Shown piece after piece: positions 1-8,279 of a DNA stretch of 16,048 nt. The translations under genes and the position numbers were made by a program. The stretch is from JBCCQL01 sp039414355 (GTDB lineage Bacteria > Planctomycetota > Planctomycetia > Pirellulales > Lacipirellulaceae). The notes below the pieces were generated by a model that searched no databases, was not told the DNA's origin, and was given only the letters and a program-made list of their open reading frames with translations. Location: assembly GCA_039414355.1 (NCBI GenBank), contig JBCDJN010000115.1, forward strand, positions 1 through 16,048. The letters are read 5' to 3'. How positions within the stretch are numbered: position 1 is the stretch's first letter; each line of letters starts with the position of its first letter.

Positions 1-1
1 C

Positions 2-2053
2 GCCAGTCCCACCAGCTTCGACATCCAGGCGATGATTGAAGAGGACAGCAAGATCTACGTTGGCGGCAACAACGACCCGAGCGACACCGCCACCGCCGTC
101 CAAGGTACCGCATGGAACGGCATCGCCAACTACTTGGCGGCAAAGTCGCCCCTGGTGAGCGACACGTTTGTTACGAACTTCAACTACGGTCTGGGTCGGA
201 AGTACGCGATCGAAGGTGAGGTAAGCGGCCGAACCGAATGGAACAATATCGGCCTTCAAGACGTTCTCCCAACTTGGCGGTGGGTTGTTGACACGACTGA
301 TCCCACTCCCTTAGAAGCCAGCTTTGACTTCGACGAGGCATTCCACGGCGGGAGCAGCGTCCTAGTGGCCGGCTCGCTCGACGCCGACACGACGCTGCCG
401 CTCTACCTGGCGTCGATGCCGGTCCATACCGACACGAAGCTCCAACTCGCGTTCAAGACTGGTGAGATCGGCCAGTCATCGGCCGAGCTGCGCGTTGCCT
501 TCGAGGGTGACGAGTCGAACCCCGTCTCTTTCCCGCTCGGCGCCACGACGCACGGCGGATGGAATCGTTTCTCGACCGAACTGGGGAACTTCGACGGCCA
601 GACCATCGCGTCGATCGGCCTGCACTTCACCAACAGAGGCGACCCTGACTACCGGATCAACCTCGGGCGACTCGGGGTGATCCGCGGCGAGATCGACACC
701 CCCGAGGCGCCAACCAACGCGACCGCCCAGTCGGTGACTATCGACGGCGATACCGCCGACGTGCGGCTCCTTTGGGATCACTCGGCCGACTACTCACGTG
801 ACGAGAACAACCGGGTGTACAACTACAACGTGTTCCGCCGACAAGCCGATGGCGACCGCACTTTCCTCGGCGGAGCTTCAACAAACGCCTTGTTTCTGAA
901 GGACCTCAAGCGTGCTGATGGAGAGTTGGTTACCGTGCTCGAGGTTGAGGCGGTTGGTAACGAGTTCGGCGTCTCGGCTACGGATAACTATGAGGTGCGT
1001 TGGGAAACCACGGCTGTTATCACCATTGACCGCCAGACCGGCGCCGTGGCACTCGCCAACCCCTTAGCGGCGCCGATCGCCATCAGCAACTACTCCATCA
1101 CAGCGCCCGGCGGCGTGCTCGACTCCGCGCAGTGGACCAGCTTGCAGGACCAAGCCGCCCCGGGGTGGCAAGAAGATTCGGCGACGGCAACAGAGCTCGG
1201 CGAATCGTCGACCGGCGGCCCGCTTGTCTTCGCGAGTGACACCAACACACCCCTTGGCCGGGCGTTCACCCCAACACAGATCGCCTTTGGGCAAGACGAT
1301 GAGAACGTTTCGTTCGAGTACACCGCCGACGGGCAGACGGTGCAAGCCAATGTGGTATTCGTCGGCCAGTCGAGCAACAACCTGACGCTGAAGGTCGACA
1401 CGGCCACCGGCGTTGCGATCCTTGAGAACACGTCAACCTTTGACGTTGCAATCGACGCTTACCAGTTGCGGTCAATCGACGGCGCGCTCGATCCGACGGG
1501 TTGGACAAGCCTCGCCGACCAAGGGGAATCCGGCTGGGAGGAATCGAACCCCTCCAACAATCAACTGGCGGAAGTCAACTTTAGCGACGCTTTGCAGCTG
1601 GACAGCGGCGAGTCGGTCAACCTCGGCGCGCTCTTCAGGCCCGGGGCCTTTGAGGGCCTGACATTCGACTTCTTGACCACTGGCTCGTCTGACGTGACGC
1701 AGGGTGCTGTCGTGTACGAGTCTTTACGAGGCGACTTCAACGCTGATGGTGTTGTCGACGCGGCCGACTACACGGTGTGGCGCGACGGACTAGGACTCGC
1801 CTTCGACCTGTCCGACTATCAGGACTGGGCCAGTAACTTCGGCGCAAGCCTTGCTGGCCCACTAGCCACGTCGTTCGCCACCGCGATTGCACGCGGCTTG
1901 ACGGTTCCTGAGCCACCGGCCGCCGCCTTACTTGCCTTGTCGGTGTTCGCAGCGTTTCAGCCGCATTCCAGGCTGTCAGCCGAGCGGGTGAGCGAGAAAC
2001 GAGCCAGAGAATTTGAGCGCAACTGCCGGACGGGAGCAGATCCTGCCTCCTAG
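2..2053 (+). CDS. GH85-type endo-beta-N-acetylglucosaminidase, C-terminal part (5' partial), with dockerin-like and PEP-CTERM-like tail
   Basis: The frame is open to the window edge, so the gene begins upstream; the first Met, at 32, is internal. The opening residues resemble the end of the GH85 barrel and what follows it: IYVGGNNDP, then FVTNFNYGLGRKYA, then EWNNIGLQDVLPTWRW. I recognise these as typical of ENGases, which cut the GlcNAc-GlcNAc core of N-glycans. A beta-sandwich carbohydrate-binding-like domain follows (about 300-690), containing GGSSVLVAGSL, then an FN3-like domain (about 700-1010). Next come two related modules (about 1011-1365 and 1381-1725), each with a WTSL.DQ...GW core. 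A dockerin-like calcium loop, GDFNADGVVDAADYTVWRDG, lies near 1730-1790, with a weaker second half, and a short VPEPPAAALLALSVFAAF tail (about 1907-1960) resembles a PEP-CTERM sorting signal. The catalytic Asn/Glu are outside the window. It is probably secreted and surface-linked. The tail after the hydrophobic stretch is longer than usual for PEP-CTERM, so sorting is less certain than the enzyme family. Confidence 0.82.
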   Translation, partial: ASPTSFDIQAMIEEDSKIYVGGNNDPSDTATAVQGTAWNGIANYLAAKSPLVSDTFVTNFNYGLGRKYAIEGEVSGRTEWNNIGLQDVLPTWRWVVDTTDPTPLEASFDFDEAFHGGSSVLVAGSLDADTTLPLYLASMPVHTDTKLQLAFKTGEIGQSSAELRVAFEGDESNPVSFPLGATTHGGWNRFSTELGNFDGQTIASIGLHFTNRGDPDYRINLGRLGVIRGEIDTPEAPTNATAQSVTIDGDTADVRLLWDHSADYSRDENNRVYNYNVFRRQADGDRTFLGGASTNALFLKDLKRADGELVTVLEVEAVGNEFGVSATDNYEVRWETTAVITIDRQTGAVALANPLAAPIAISNYSITAPGGVLDSAQWTSLQDQAAPGWQEDSATATELGESSTGGPLVFASDTNTPLGRAFTPTQIAFGQDDENVSFEYTADGQTVQANVVFVGQSSNNLTLKVDTATGVAILENTSTFDVAIDAYQLRSIDGALDPTGWTSLADQGESGWEESNPSNNQLAEVNFSDALQLDSGESVNLGALFRPGAFEGLTFDFLTTGSSDVTQGAVVYESLRGDFNADGVVDAADYTVWRDGLGLAFDLSDYQDWASNFGASLAGPLATSFATAIARGLTVPEPPAAALLALSVFAAFQPHSRLSAERVSEKRAREFERNCRTGADPAS

Positions 2054-2082
2054 GCTATGCCGTTAACTGAACCTAACGCTCA

Positions 2083-2102
2083 TGGGTCCTTGTATTGACC
2101 CA
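2083..2102. other. Short hairpin between the GH85 gene and the next CDS
   Basis: TGGGTC at 2083-2088 pairs with GACCCA at 2097-2102 around an 8-nt loop. It sits 30 bases after the upstream stop and just before the Shine-Dalgarno sequence of the next gene. With only six pairs and no T-run it is a weak structure. It could be a minor terminator or chance. Confidence 0.25.
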
Positions 2103-2112
2103 AGTGCCGAAC

Positions 2113-2120
2113 GAAGGGAG
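2113..2120 (+). promoter_or_regulatory. Ribosome binding site that decides the GTG start at 2126
   Basis: GAAGGGAG lies five bases before GTG at 2126 and supports that codon as the start. The GTG start also keeps the twin-arginine motif at the N-terminus, which a later start would remove. Confidence 0.6.
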
Positions 2121-2125
2121 CCCCC

Positions 2126-3073
2126 GTGGAGTTTCAGAGTCTTGATCGCCGGAGCTTCGGAAGGACTGTGGCCGCCGGGAGCATGTTGGCTTGCGCCCCG
2201 GCTATCGCGGCAGAACCCGCACAGCCTCGAGCACGCCGCGGCAATCGGATCGCGGTATCAACCTACTCGTTTTGGCGTTTCAAAGAGGATTCCAAACTCT
2301 CGGTCGAGAAGTGTATCGACGAGGCCGCAGACATGGGGTTCGACGCCGTCGAGTTGCTGCTGTACCAGATGGACAGCGAAGACCCAGCCTATCTGCAACG
2401 GCTCAAGCAACGGGCGTTTGTTCGGGGGCTCGACCTGTGTGGATTCAGCACCCACCAGGGCTTTGTTTTTCCCGACGCGGAAAGACGGAGTCGCGAGGTT
2501 AAGAAGACGATCCATCAGATCGAACTCGCCTATCAGCTCGGTATCCCCACGATGCGCGTCAATACGGGCCGCTGGGGGACGAGTGGGAGTTTTGACGAAT
2601 TGATGGCCAACCGCGGCATCGAGCCGGTACTTGATGGTTACACCGAAGACGATGGCTTTAAGTGGGTTATTAACGCGTTCGAGCAAGTGATTCCGACCGC
2701 CCAGAAGTGCGGCGTGACGCTCGGCCTAGAGAACCATTGGGGCCTTGGTCTCACGCCAGAGGGGGTACTGCGGATAGTTGATGCGATTGATTCGCCGTGG
2801 CTACAGTGCACGCTGGACACCGGCAACTTTCTTGAGGACCCCTACGACAGGCTAGCGAAGATGGCGCCACGGACCGTCTTTGTGCAAGCCAAGACGTACT
2901 ATGGCGGTGGAATCTGGTACACGCTGGACCTCGACTACAAGCGAATCGCCGAGATGCTCAGGCGCCATGATTACCGCGGCTACGTATCGCTTGAATACGA
3001 GGGGGAAGAAGACTGGAGGACCGCGATCCCGAAGAGCCTCGCTGTACTCCGAGACGCGTTTGGTTCGGTCTGA
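2126..3073 (+). CDS. Tat-exported sugar phosphate isomerase/epimerase family protein (TIM barrel)
   Basis: This 315-residue protein belongs to the xylose isomerase-like TIM-barrel (AP endonuclease 2) superfamily. The N-terminus carries a twin-arginine motif, DRRSFGRTVAAG, then a short hydrophobic stretch ending near AIAAEP, so Tat export of the folded, metal-loaded protein is expected. The barrel starts at IAVSTYSFWRF. Probable metal-site residues are Glu202 in GLENHWG, Asp231 in LDTGNF and Glu290 in SLEYEGEED, with HVK-like strand VFVQAKTYY between the last two. Members isomerise or epimerise sugars, but the substrate cannot be read from sequence. The start is GTG, with a Shine-Dalgarno sequence at 2113-2120. 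It follows the GH85 gene after 72 bases on the same strand, so co-transcription is possible; a role on released glycan sugars is inference. Length is normal for exported planctomycete members. Confidence 0.85.
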   Translation: MEFQSLDRRSFGRTVAAGSMLACAPAIAAEPAQPRARRGNRIAVSTYSFWRFKEDSKLSVEKCIDEAADMGFDAVELLLYQMDSEDPAYLQRLKQRAFVRGLDLCGFSTHQGFVFPDAERRSREVKKTIHQIELAYQLGIPTMRVNTGRWGTSGSFDELMANRGIEPVLDGYTEDDGFKWVINAFEQVIPTAQKCGVTLGLENHWGLGLTPEGVLRIVDAIDSPWLQCTLDTGNFLEDPYDRLAKMAPRTVFVQAKTYYGGGIWYTLDLDYKRIAEMLRRHDYRGYVSLEYEGEEDWRTAIPKSLAVLRDAFGSV

Positions 3074-3459
3074 GCGGGCCTTGTCAAGCAATCCCCGTGC
3101 TATTCAACAAGGTAGCCACAGGAGAATGACCGGTGTTCGTCGGTCATTCTTCGCAAGCCGATAGCTCTCTGCGGTGGCTTGGTTGTCACGAATCGCGTCT
3201 GGTCGGTCACTGATGAAACCTCAGCGGCTTGCCGGCCCCTCCAACCGATAGCGGTTGCGGGCACATCCGGATTGTGGCTCCAACTCTGACCGCGGCTTCC
3301 TATTCGCGATTGAGCACGCCGCCGAGACTCTCGCCCGGCGAGCGATCATCAATGTCTGCGACGTTGGCTTGAGCGCTCCTGACGCCGCGTGCTGCATGCA
3401 AGCGGGGATGATCGCTTCCTCGGAGGCTGTTCGCTGGCGCATCCGACTCGAAGACGAAC
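3074..3459. other. 386-base gap between convergent genes; only a hairpin seen
   Basis: This region separates the plus-strand isomerase from the minus-strand Asp-box gene. It contains the terminator-like hairpin at 3121-3152. Short open frames run through 3221-3463 on both strands, but I recognise no family in either translation and see no convincing ribosome site. I see no RNA gene or repeat in the remainder. Confidence 0.5.
3121..3152 (+). terminator. Hairpin, probable terminator of the Tat isomerase gene
   Basis: AGAATGACCG at 3123-3132 pairs perfectly with CGGTCATTCT at 3141-3150 around an 8-nt loop. A further G-T and G-C pair at the base make about 12 pairs. It begins 48 bases after the stop of the upstream gene. 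No strong T-run follows on the plus strand, so termination may be inefficient. A processing or repeat element is the alternative. Confidence 0.5.
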
Positions 3460-6400
3460 TCACGAATCGTTCCCAGGAATCGGCGGTACGACGCGGCCGC
3501 GGCTCCAGGGCACGCCGGCCTCGTCGAGTTGCTTCTTTAGATTCTCGAGGTCTTCCGACCGTAAGGCTTGGACCTTCGGCAGCAGCGCTTCGATGCCCGC
3601 CTTGGCGAGCTCGTATTCGCGGCGGTGGGTGCTCGTTGGGCCGGCGCGGCCGCGGGCGCCGCGTCTTGCTCCGCCGAGCCGGGCGGCGATCGATCGCTCG
3701 GCCGGTTCGTAGAGGCGGCGCTTGATCGGGTCGCCCTCCAACTGACGCCGGATCGCCCGCAGCTCGGTTTCTAGGCGCCGCACCTCGGTGTCCATGGCAT
3801 CGGTCGGCACACGCGCTTGCGTCAGGGCGGTCTTTATCGCAGCGAGCTCATCGCGTGAGCGGTCTAGCAAGTCGTCGATCGCTGAGAGCGACTGCGAGAG
3901 CCGCCCCACTTCCTTCTGAAAGGCAAGAGTCTCTGCTGGGTTGGCCTTCGGCAACGCGGTCTCGCCGATCTCGACGACCTGCACCGCGACCGGTTCACCG
4001 AGGTCGGTCGTCTCGCCCTTCACACGCTTGGCGGCCTGAACCCGGTACTCGCCGGGCAGCACGTACGGCCCGCGTGGCCCGTCGCTTTCACGGCGGGCGG
4101 CTTGGAAGCTGGAGTAGCGCAGGTTCCACGCCAGCCGGTGCAGCCCGCGCGAGGTCTTGCCGCTGAGCCGCGCCACGACTCCGCCCTCCGCATCCGTGAT
4201 GGTGAAGAAGATCGCCGGAGCTTCCTCGTTCTCTTCTCTCTCCATCTGCTCGACGCTGGGGATTTCCGTATCAAGCCCCTCGGCCTTCGCCGCTCGCTCG
4301 GCTTCCTTCCGCTTCTCGCGGAGCGTCTTGATCTCGGCCTTTACGTGGTAGGTGATGACCGCCCCGAACGGCGGGTTCTCGGCCCGGTAGACCGCCTCGC
4401 CCGAAGAGCGGCCCTCGCGGCCGCCGTCCACCTCGTAGAGCTGCGCGTCGCGGATGGGGAAGACGTAGACCTCGGGCTCGCGATGGGCCCCTTTGGCGAT
4501 CTCGCGGAGCGGCGAGTAGTCGTCCAGCACGTAGATCCCACGCCCGAACGACGCACCAACGAGGTCGTTCTCGCGCCGCTGAATCGCCAGGTCGCGGAAC
4601 GGCACGCTCGGCAGACCGCGCGAGAACTTGGTCCACTTCTGGCCGCCGTCGACGCTGGCGAAGATGCCAAACTCCGTCCCGAGGAAGCAGAGGTCGGCCA
4701 CCTCGTGATCCTGTTCAAACCGCCACACGATGTGCCTGTCGGGGAGATCGCCGACGATCGGATTCCACGTCTTGCCGCGATCGGTGCTTTTGAAGATGTA
4801 GGGCGCGAAGTCGCCCACCTTGTGCGCGTCGAACACCGCGTAAACCGTATTGGGGTCGTGGCGGTCCGCCTTGACGTCGTTGACGAACGCCTCGTCCGGC
4901 AGCCCATACTCCGGAGTGATCTCCCGCCAGTTCTCGCCGCCGTCATCGGTCACGTGGAGCAATCCGTCGTCGGTTCCGACGTAGATCAGGTTCTCAACCA
5001 GCGGCGACTCGGAGATTGACGTGAGGTTGCCGTAGTGTGACATCGCGTACAGGTCGTACGCCGCGTCGATGCTCCACACGCGGTCCATCATCTCGAGCTT
5101 GAAGCGGTTGCGTTGGCGCGAGAGGTCGGGGCTGATGGTCTTCCACGAGTCGCCCCGGTCGTCGCTCCGGTGGAGGTGGTTGGAACCGAAGTAGATCCGC
5201 GTGTGCGAGTGGGGGCTGATCAGGACGGGCGAGTCCCAGTTGAAGCGGAACTCGGGCTCGCCCGGCTCGGGTTGCGGACGGATGTCGACGGCTTGACCGG
5301 TTAGCGGGTCGAACCGCCGGAGGTAGCCCTGCTGCGACTCGCAGTAGATCACGTTGGGGTCTTTCGGGTCGATCGCGCAGTCGTGGCCGTCCCCGCCGAT
5401 GGTGACTCGCCAGTCGGCGTTCCGGATGCCCGAGGCGTTCAGCGTGCGGGTCGGCCCGTACTGCGTGTCGTTGTCCTGGGTGCCGCCGACAACGTGGTAG
5501 ATGGGATAACCATTGCCGACGTCAATCTTGTAGAACTGCGTGAGCGGCAGATTGCCGGCGAACAGGTAGTTGGCGCCGCGGTCGTAAGAGCGGTACACCC
5601 CGCCGTCGCAGCCCACCAGCAGGAAGTCCGGGTCGGTGGGGTGGAACGCGACCGCGTGGTTGTCGACGTGCTTGCCACTCGATTCGGCGGTGCCCCACGT
5701 TTTGCCGTCGTCCTCGCTCCGCGCAAGCCGGACGTCCGCCTGGTAGATCACGCCCTCGCGGTGAGGGTCGACCCACATCTCCTGGTAGTAGTGCGGCCCG
5801 GTGCCGCCGCTGATGAAGTCGCTCTGCTTGGTCCACGAGGCGCCGCCGTCGGTGGAGCGGAAGAACCCGCCACGCCGTGGGCTGAGGCCGGCCAGCTCGA
5901 TCGACGCGTAGACAACGTTCGGCGTGTGCGGCGAGACGCCCAACGCGATCTTGCCTAGGTCTTCGCCGGGGAGGCCGCGTTTGAGTTGGCCCCAACTCTC
6001 GCCTCCATCGGTTGACTTGAAGACCCCCGACTCCGGCCCGGCGTTCAGCAAGGCCCACACCGTGCGGTGCCGCTGGTGTGTGGCCGCGTAGAGAACTTCG
6101 GCGTTGCTGGGGTCCATGACGATGTCGGTGACCCCCGTGTAGGGGCCCTTCGACAGCACGCACCGCCAGCTCTTGCCGCCGTTGGTCGTCTTGTACAGAC
6201 CGCGCTCGCCGCCCTTGCTCCAGAGGGGGCCTTGGGCCGCCACAAAGACCGTGTTCGAGTCGCTCGGGTGCACGATGATCTTGGCGATGTGCTCGGTCGC
6301 TTCGAGTCCAACGCGCTTGAAGGAGCCGCCGCCATCGTGGCTGACGTAGACGCCGTCTCCGTACCCAACGTGCCGCCCGCCAACGGCTTCGCCCGTGCCG

Positions 6401-6729
6401 ACCCAGATCGTGTGGCGGTCGGACGGATCGATCGTCACACAGCCGATCGAGTAGGAGCCGTAATCGTCGAAGATGGGCGTCCACGTGGTGCCGGCGTTGA
6501 CGGTCTTGAACACGCCGCCGGAGCCGACCGCCGCGTACCACGTGTTCGGCTTGACCGGGTCGAGCGCGAGGTCCGAGATCCGCCCCGACATCAGGGCGGG
6601 CCCGATGCTGCGGAACTTCATCGCCGCGATCGGCGAACGCTCTTCCTCGGCGCCGAGCGACGGCATGGGGCAGGCGCCGATGAGGGCGAGGCAGATCGTA
6701 CTGAATGGCAAGTGGCGAGAGATTCGCAT
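3460..6729 (-). CDS. Secreted Asp-box beta-propeller protein (sortilin/VPS10-like, annotated as glycosyl hydrolase or sialidase-like)
   Basis: The predicted protein has 1089 residues. I place the start at ATG 6729 because it begins a signal peptide, MRISRHLPFSTICLALIGAC, that leads to SLGA-EEE; IGAC also fits a lipobox at Cys20. The frame is open further upstream to 6897, but that extension is Gly/Arg-rich and lacks a signal. From about residue 70 to 700 there are eleven Asp-box type hairpins, for example FKTVNAGTTW, YKTTNGGKSW, FKSTDGGESW, FRSTDGGASW and FKSTDRGKTW. These mark the multi-bladed propeller of the VPS10/BNR superfamily. A beta-domain with GLHRLAWNLRY follows, then a charged, probably coiled-coil C-terminus (about 930-1080). 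Homologues are often called glycosyl hydrolases, but no sialidase Arg triad or Tyr/Glu pair is evident to me, so a binding or scaffolding role is equally likely. It is divergent from the DUF1559 gene and convergent with the gene on its left. Confidence 0.85.
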   Translation of the reverse strand: MRISRHLPFSTICLALIGACPMPSLGAEEERSPIAAMKFRSIGPALMSGRISDLALDPVKPNTWYAAVGSGGVFKTVNAGTTWTPIFDDYGSYSIGCVTIDPSDRHTIWVGTGEAVGGRHVGYGDGVYVSHDGGGSFKRVGLEATEHIAKIIVHPSDSNTVFVAAQGPLWSKGGERGLYKTTNGGKSWRCVLSKGPYTGVTDIVMDPSNAEVLYAATHQRHRTVWALLNAGPESGVFKSTDGGESWGQLKRGLPGEDLGKIALGVSPHTPNVVYASIELAGLSPRRGGFFRSTDGGASWTKQSDFISGGTGPHYYQEMWVDPHREGVIYQADVRLARSEDDGKTWGTAESSGKHVDNHAVAFHPTDPDFLLVGCDGGVYRSYDRGANYLFAGNLPLTQFYKIDVGNGYPIYHVVGGTQDNDTQYGPTRTLNASGIRNADWRVTIGGDGHDCAIDPKDPNVIYCESQQGYLRRFDPLTGQAVDIRPQPEPGEPEFRFNWDSPVLISPHSHTRIYFGSNHLHRSDDRGDSWKTISPDLSRQRNRFKLEMMDRVWSIDAAYDLYAMSHYGNLTSISESPLVENLIYVGTDDGLLHVTDDGGENWREITPEYGLPDEAFVNDVKADRHDPNTVYAVFDAHKVGDFAPYIFKSTDRGKTWNPIVGDLPDRHIVWRFEQDHEVADLCFLGTEFGIFASVDGGQKWTKFSRGLPSVPFRDLAIQRRENDLVGASFGRGIYVLDDYSPLREIAKGAHREPEVYVFPIRDAQLYEVDGGREGRSSGEAVYRAENPPFGAVITYHVKAEIKTLREKRKEAERAAKAEGLDTEIPSVEQMEREENEEAPAIFFTITDAEGGVVARLSGKTSRGLHRLAWNLRYSSFQAARRESDGPRGPYVLPGEYRVQAAKRVKGETTDLGEPVAVQVVEIGETALPKANPAETLAFQKEVGRLSQSLSAIDDLLDRSRDELAAIKTALTQARVPTDAMDTEVRRLETELRAIRRQLEGDPIKRRLYEPAERSIAARLGGARRGARGRAGPTSTHRREYELAKAGIEALLPKVQALRSEDLENLKKQLDEAGVPWSRGRVVPPIPGNDS

Positions 6730-7002
6730 CGCGGGTTTGCTACTCAAGGGGAAAGCAAGGCAGGTGGGATCGCGGGCGGGAGTCCCACGATAGCCGGGAT
6801 CGCAGCGCGAATCCAACGCGACGAAGCCGAGCCCGCGGCAGCCAGCCTTGCCTCGGCCTCCAGGGTCGCCGGCCGCCGACACAGCCCACCAATTCAAGGG
6901 AATGTGTTGACGCGGAACGGCGGGCAGACATCATGAGGCTCAGCAATCGGCCAGCCACGGCCGTGATCCAGGCGAACGCGGGACGATCTTGCGAGGGCTT
7001 CT
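6730..7002. promoter_or_regulatory. Divergent intergenic region between the Asp-box gene and the DUF1559 gene
   Basis: These 273 bases must hold the promoters of two divergent genes. A TTGACG at 6907-6912 is the only -35-like element I can point to on the plus strand, and no good -10 lies 16-18 bases further. A GTGGGA/TCCCAC inverted repeat lies near 6765-6790, inside the likely leader of the minus-strand gene. No gene is supported here. Confidence 0.3.
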
Positions 7003-7995
7003 GTGTCGATGGCGATAGCAACAACCCAGCCGATAACGCGACGGCACGCGACGACGCTCATCGAGTTGTTGGTCGCGATCGGTGTGATCGGCGTCTTGGC
7101 GTCGCTCTTGATCCCGTCGGTGATAGCGGTCCGCGAAGCCGCCCGGCAAACGTTCTGCCGGAACAATCTCCGGCAGCTCGGTCTTGCGCTGCACAACTAC
7201 GAGGCGGCTCACGCGTCTTTCCCCGCCAGTTTCCTGACGACCGCGGACGAGAACTCTCAGGGGGCGGGGGCTTCTTGGTCGATTCACGGTCGCCTGCTGC
7301 CGTTCCTGGAGGAGGCAAGCGCCGCCAACCGCGTCCGGCTCGACGTTGACTGGCACGATCAGGTGGCGACGGGCGTCACGCACCTGCGCCTCGCGACGCT
7401 CGTTTGTCCGAGTGAGCCGAACCAACACATCCGAACCAAGAACGGCAGCCCCTATGTCTCGCCGCACACTTACGGGTTCAATCTCGGAAGTTGGATGATC
7501 TACGATCCCAACACGAATCAAGGTGGTGACGGCGCGTTCGTGGTGAATCACGCGACGCGCGTCGCCGACCTGCGAGACGGCCTTTCGAACGTGCTCGCGA
7601 TCACAGAAGTCAGGACGTACCAGCCGTACCTCCGCAACACGGAGGACCCAGGTCCGGCGATCCCCGACAGGACGACGCACTTCGCGGACTTCACGGGGCA
7701 ATGGAAGGAGACGGGCCACACTGTGTGGCCAGACGGGCGCGTCCATCACAGCGGCGTAACAACCGTGTTTACGCCCAACACGTTCGTGCCCTACACGAAG
7801 GGCGGCCTGCTGAGGGACATCGACTTCACCTCCCAGCAAGAAGGTAAGAGCAGCAGCCGAGTCACCTACGCCGCTATCACCTCACGGAGTCACCACGCCG
7901 GCACGGTCAACGCGGCCTTGATGGATGGCTCGGTCCGAACGGTCGACGAACAGATCGACTTGACGGCTTGGCGAGCGATCGGATCGCGCGGGTAA
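7003..7995 (+). CDS. DUF1559 family protein with prepilin-like N-terminus and H-X9-DG signature
   Basis: This 330-residue protein belongs to the planctomycete-expanded DUF1559 (SBP_bac_10) family of pseudopilin-like surface proteins of unknown function. The N-terminus has Arg13-Arg14 and then TTLIELLVAIGVIGVLASLL, a type IV prepilin-like signal with Glu at +5. The residue before the cut is Ala16 rather than Gly, and +1 is Thr rather than Phe. The family segment EAARQTFCRNNLRQLGLALH follows, then a beta-rich body, and near the end H298, nine residues, then D308-G309, an exact H-X9-DG motif. Two starts are possible: GTG at 7003 and ATG at 7009. GAGGG at 6993-6997 lies five bases before the GTG, so I keep it, but the ATG costs only two residues. 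The protein is probably inner-membrane or periplasmic and processed by the prepilin peptidase. It stands alone, with no secretion genes nearby. Confidence 0.9.
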   Translation: MSMAIATTQPITRRHATTLIELLVAIGVIGVLASLLIPSVIAVREAARQTFCRNNLRQLGLALHNYEAAHASFPASFLTTADENSQGAGASWSIHGRLLPFLEEASAANRVRLDVDWHDQVATGVTHLRLATLVCPSEPNQHIRTKNGSPYVSPHTYGFNLGSWMIYDPNTNQGGDGAFVVNHATRVADLRDGLSNVLAITEVRTYQPYLRNTEDPGPAIPDRTTHFADFTGQWKETGHTVWPDGRVHHSGVTTVFTPNTFVPYTKGGLLRDIDFTSQQEGKSSSRVTYAAITSRSHHAGTVNAALMDGSVRTVDEQIDLTAWRAIGSRG

Positions 7996-8015
7996 AGGTG
8001 GGCCTGGCTGCGGCG

Positions 8016-8279
8016 TTAGGCTGCACTTTCAAGGCGCCGGGCGCTGCACCTCTCGAGTACCACCCACACCCCGGAGACGACGAACGCCCCCTCGTCGACG
8101 CCGGCGGGGACCCCGGTCAGAGCCAACGTGAGCATCCGCAGGGTCTCCTCGACCTGGCCGATGGAGGACTCGGCGACGCGGCGGTGCTGTGTGCGGAGCG
8201 AGCGTTTGTACGCCCGCCCTTCAAAACGGAAGCGGACGCGGTACCGTCCGGAAGCGGGGTTGAGTTCCAGGCTGGCCAC
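8016..8279 (-). pseudogene. Truncated tyrosine recombinase (integrase), N-terminal fragment only
   Basis: Reading from GTG 8279, the 87 residues begin like planctomycete tyrosine recombinases: VASLELNPASGRYRVRFRF, then GRAYKRSLRTQHRRVAE, then GQVEETLRML and VPAGVDEGAFVVSG. This is the arm-type DNA-binding start that such integrases carry ahead of the core-binding and catalytic domains. After FVVSG the sequence leaves the family and stops at 8016. The whole catalytic domain, with its Arg-His-Arg-Tyr residues, is missing, against a usual length of several hundred residues. A TTG codon at 8318 could extend the frame by 13 residues. The fragment lies 166 bases from the 3' end of tRNA-His on the same strand, the usual place for an integrase that targets a tRNA gene. 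I call it a relic; the family match is from memory of the N-terminal pattern. Confidence 0.65.

Noticed and set aside
3221..3463. Possible small gene overlapping the stop of the Asp-box gene (GTGA overlap)
   Set aside because: The overlap suggests coupling, but the translation is Ser/Arg/Ala-rich with no domain, no ribosome site, and an equally open frame on the other strand.
4102..5019. Long plus-strand open frame opposite the Asp-box gene
   Set aside because: It is rich in Arg, Val and Leu in patterns expected from the complement of GC-biased codons; no family is recognisable and the minus-strand frame is clearly the gene.
6730..6897. N-terminal extension of the Asp-box protein by 56 codons
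   Set aside because: The extension is Gly/Arg-rich with no signal, while ATG 6729 starts a clean signal peptide; the stretch is better read as leader DNA.
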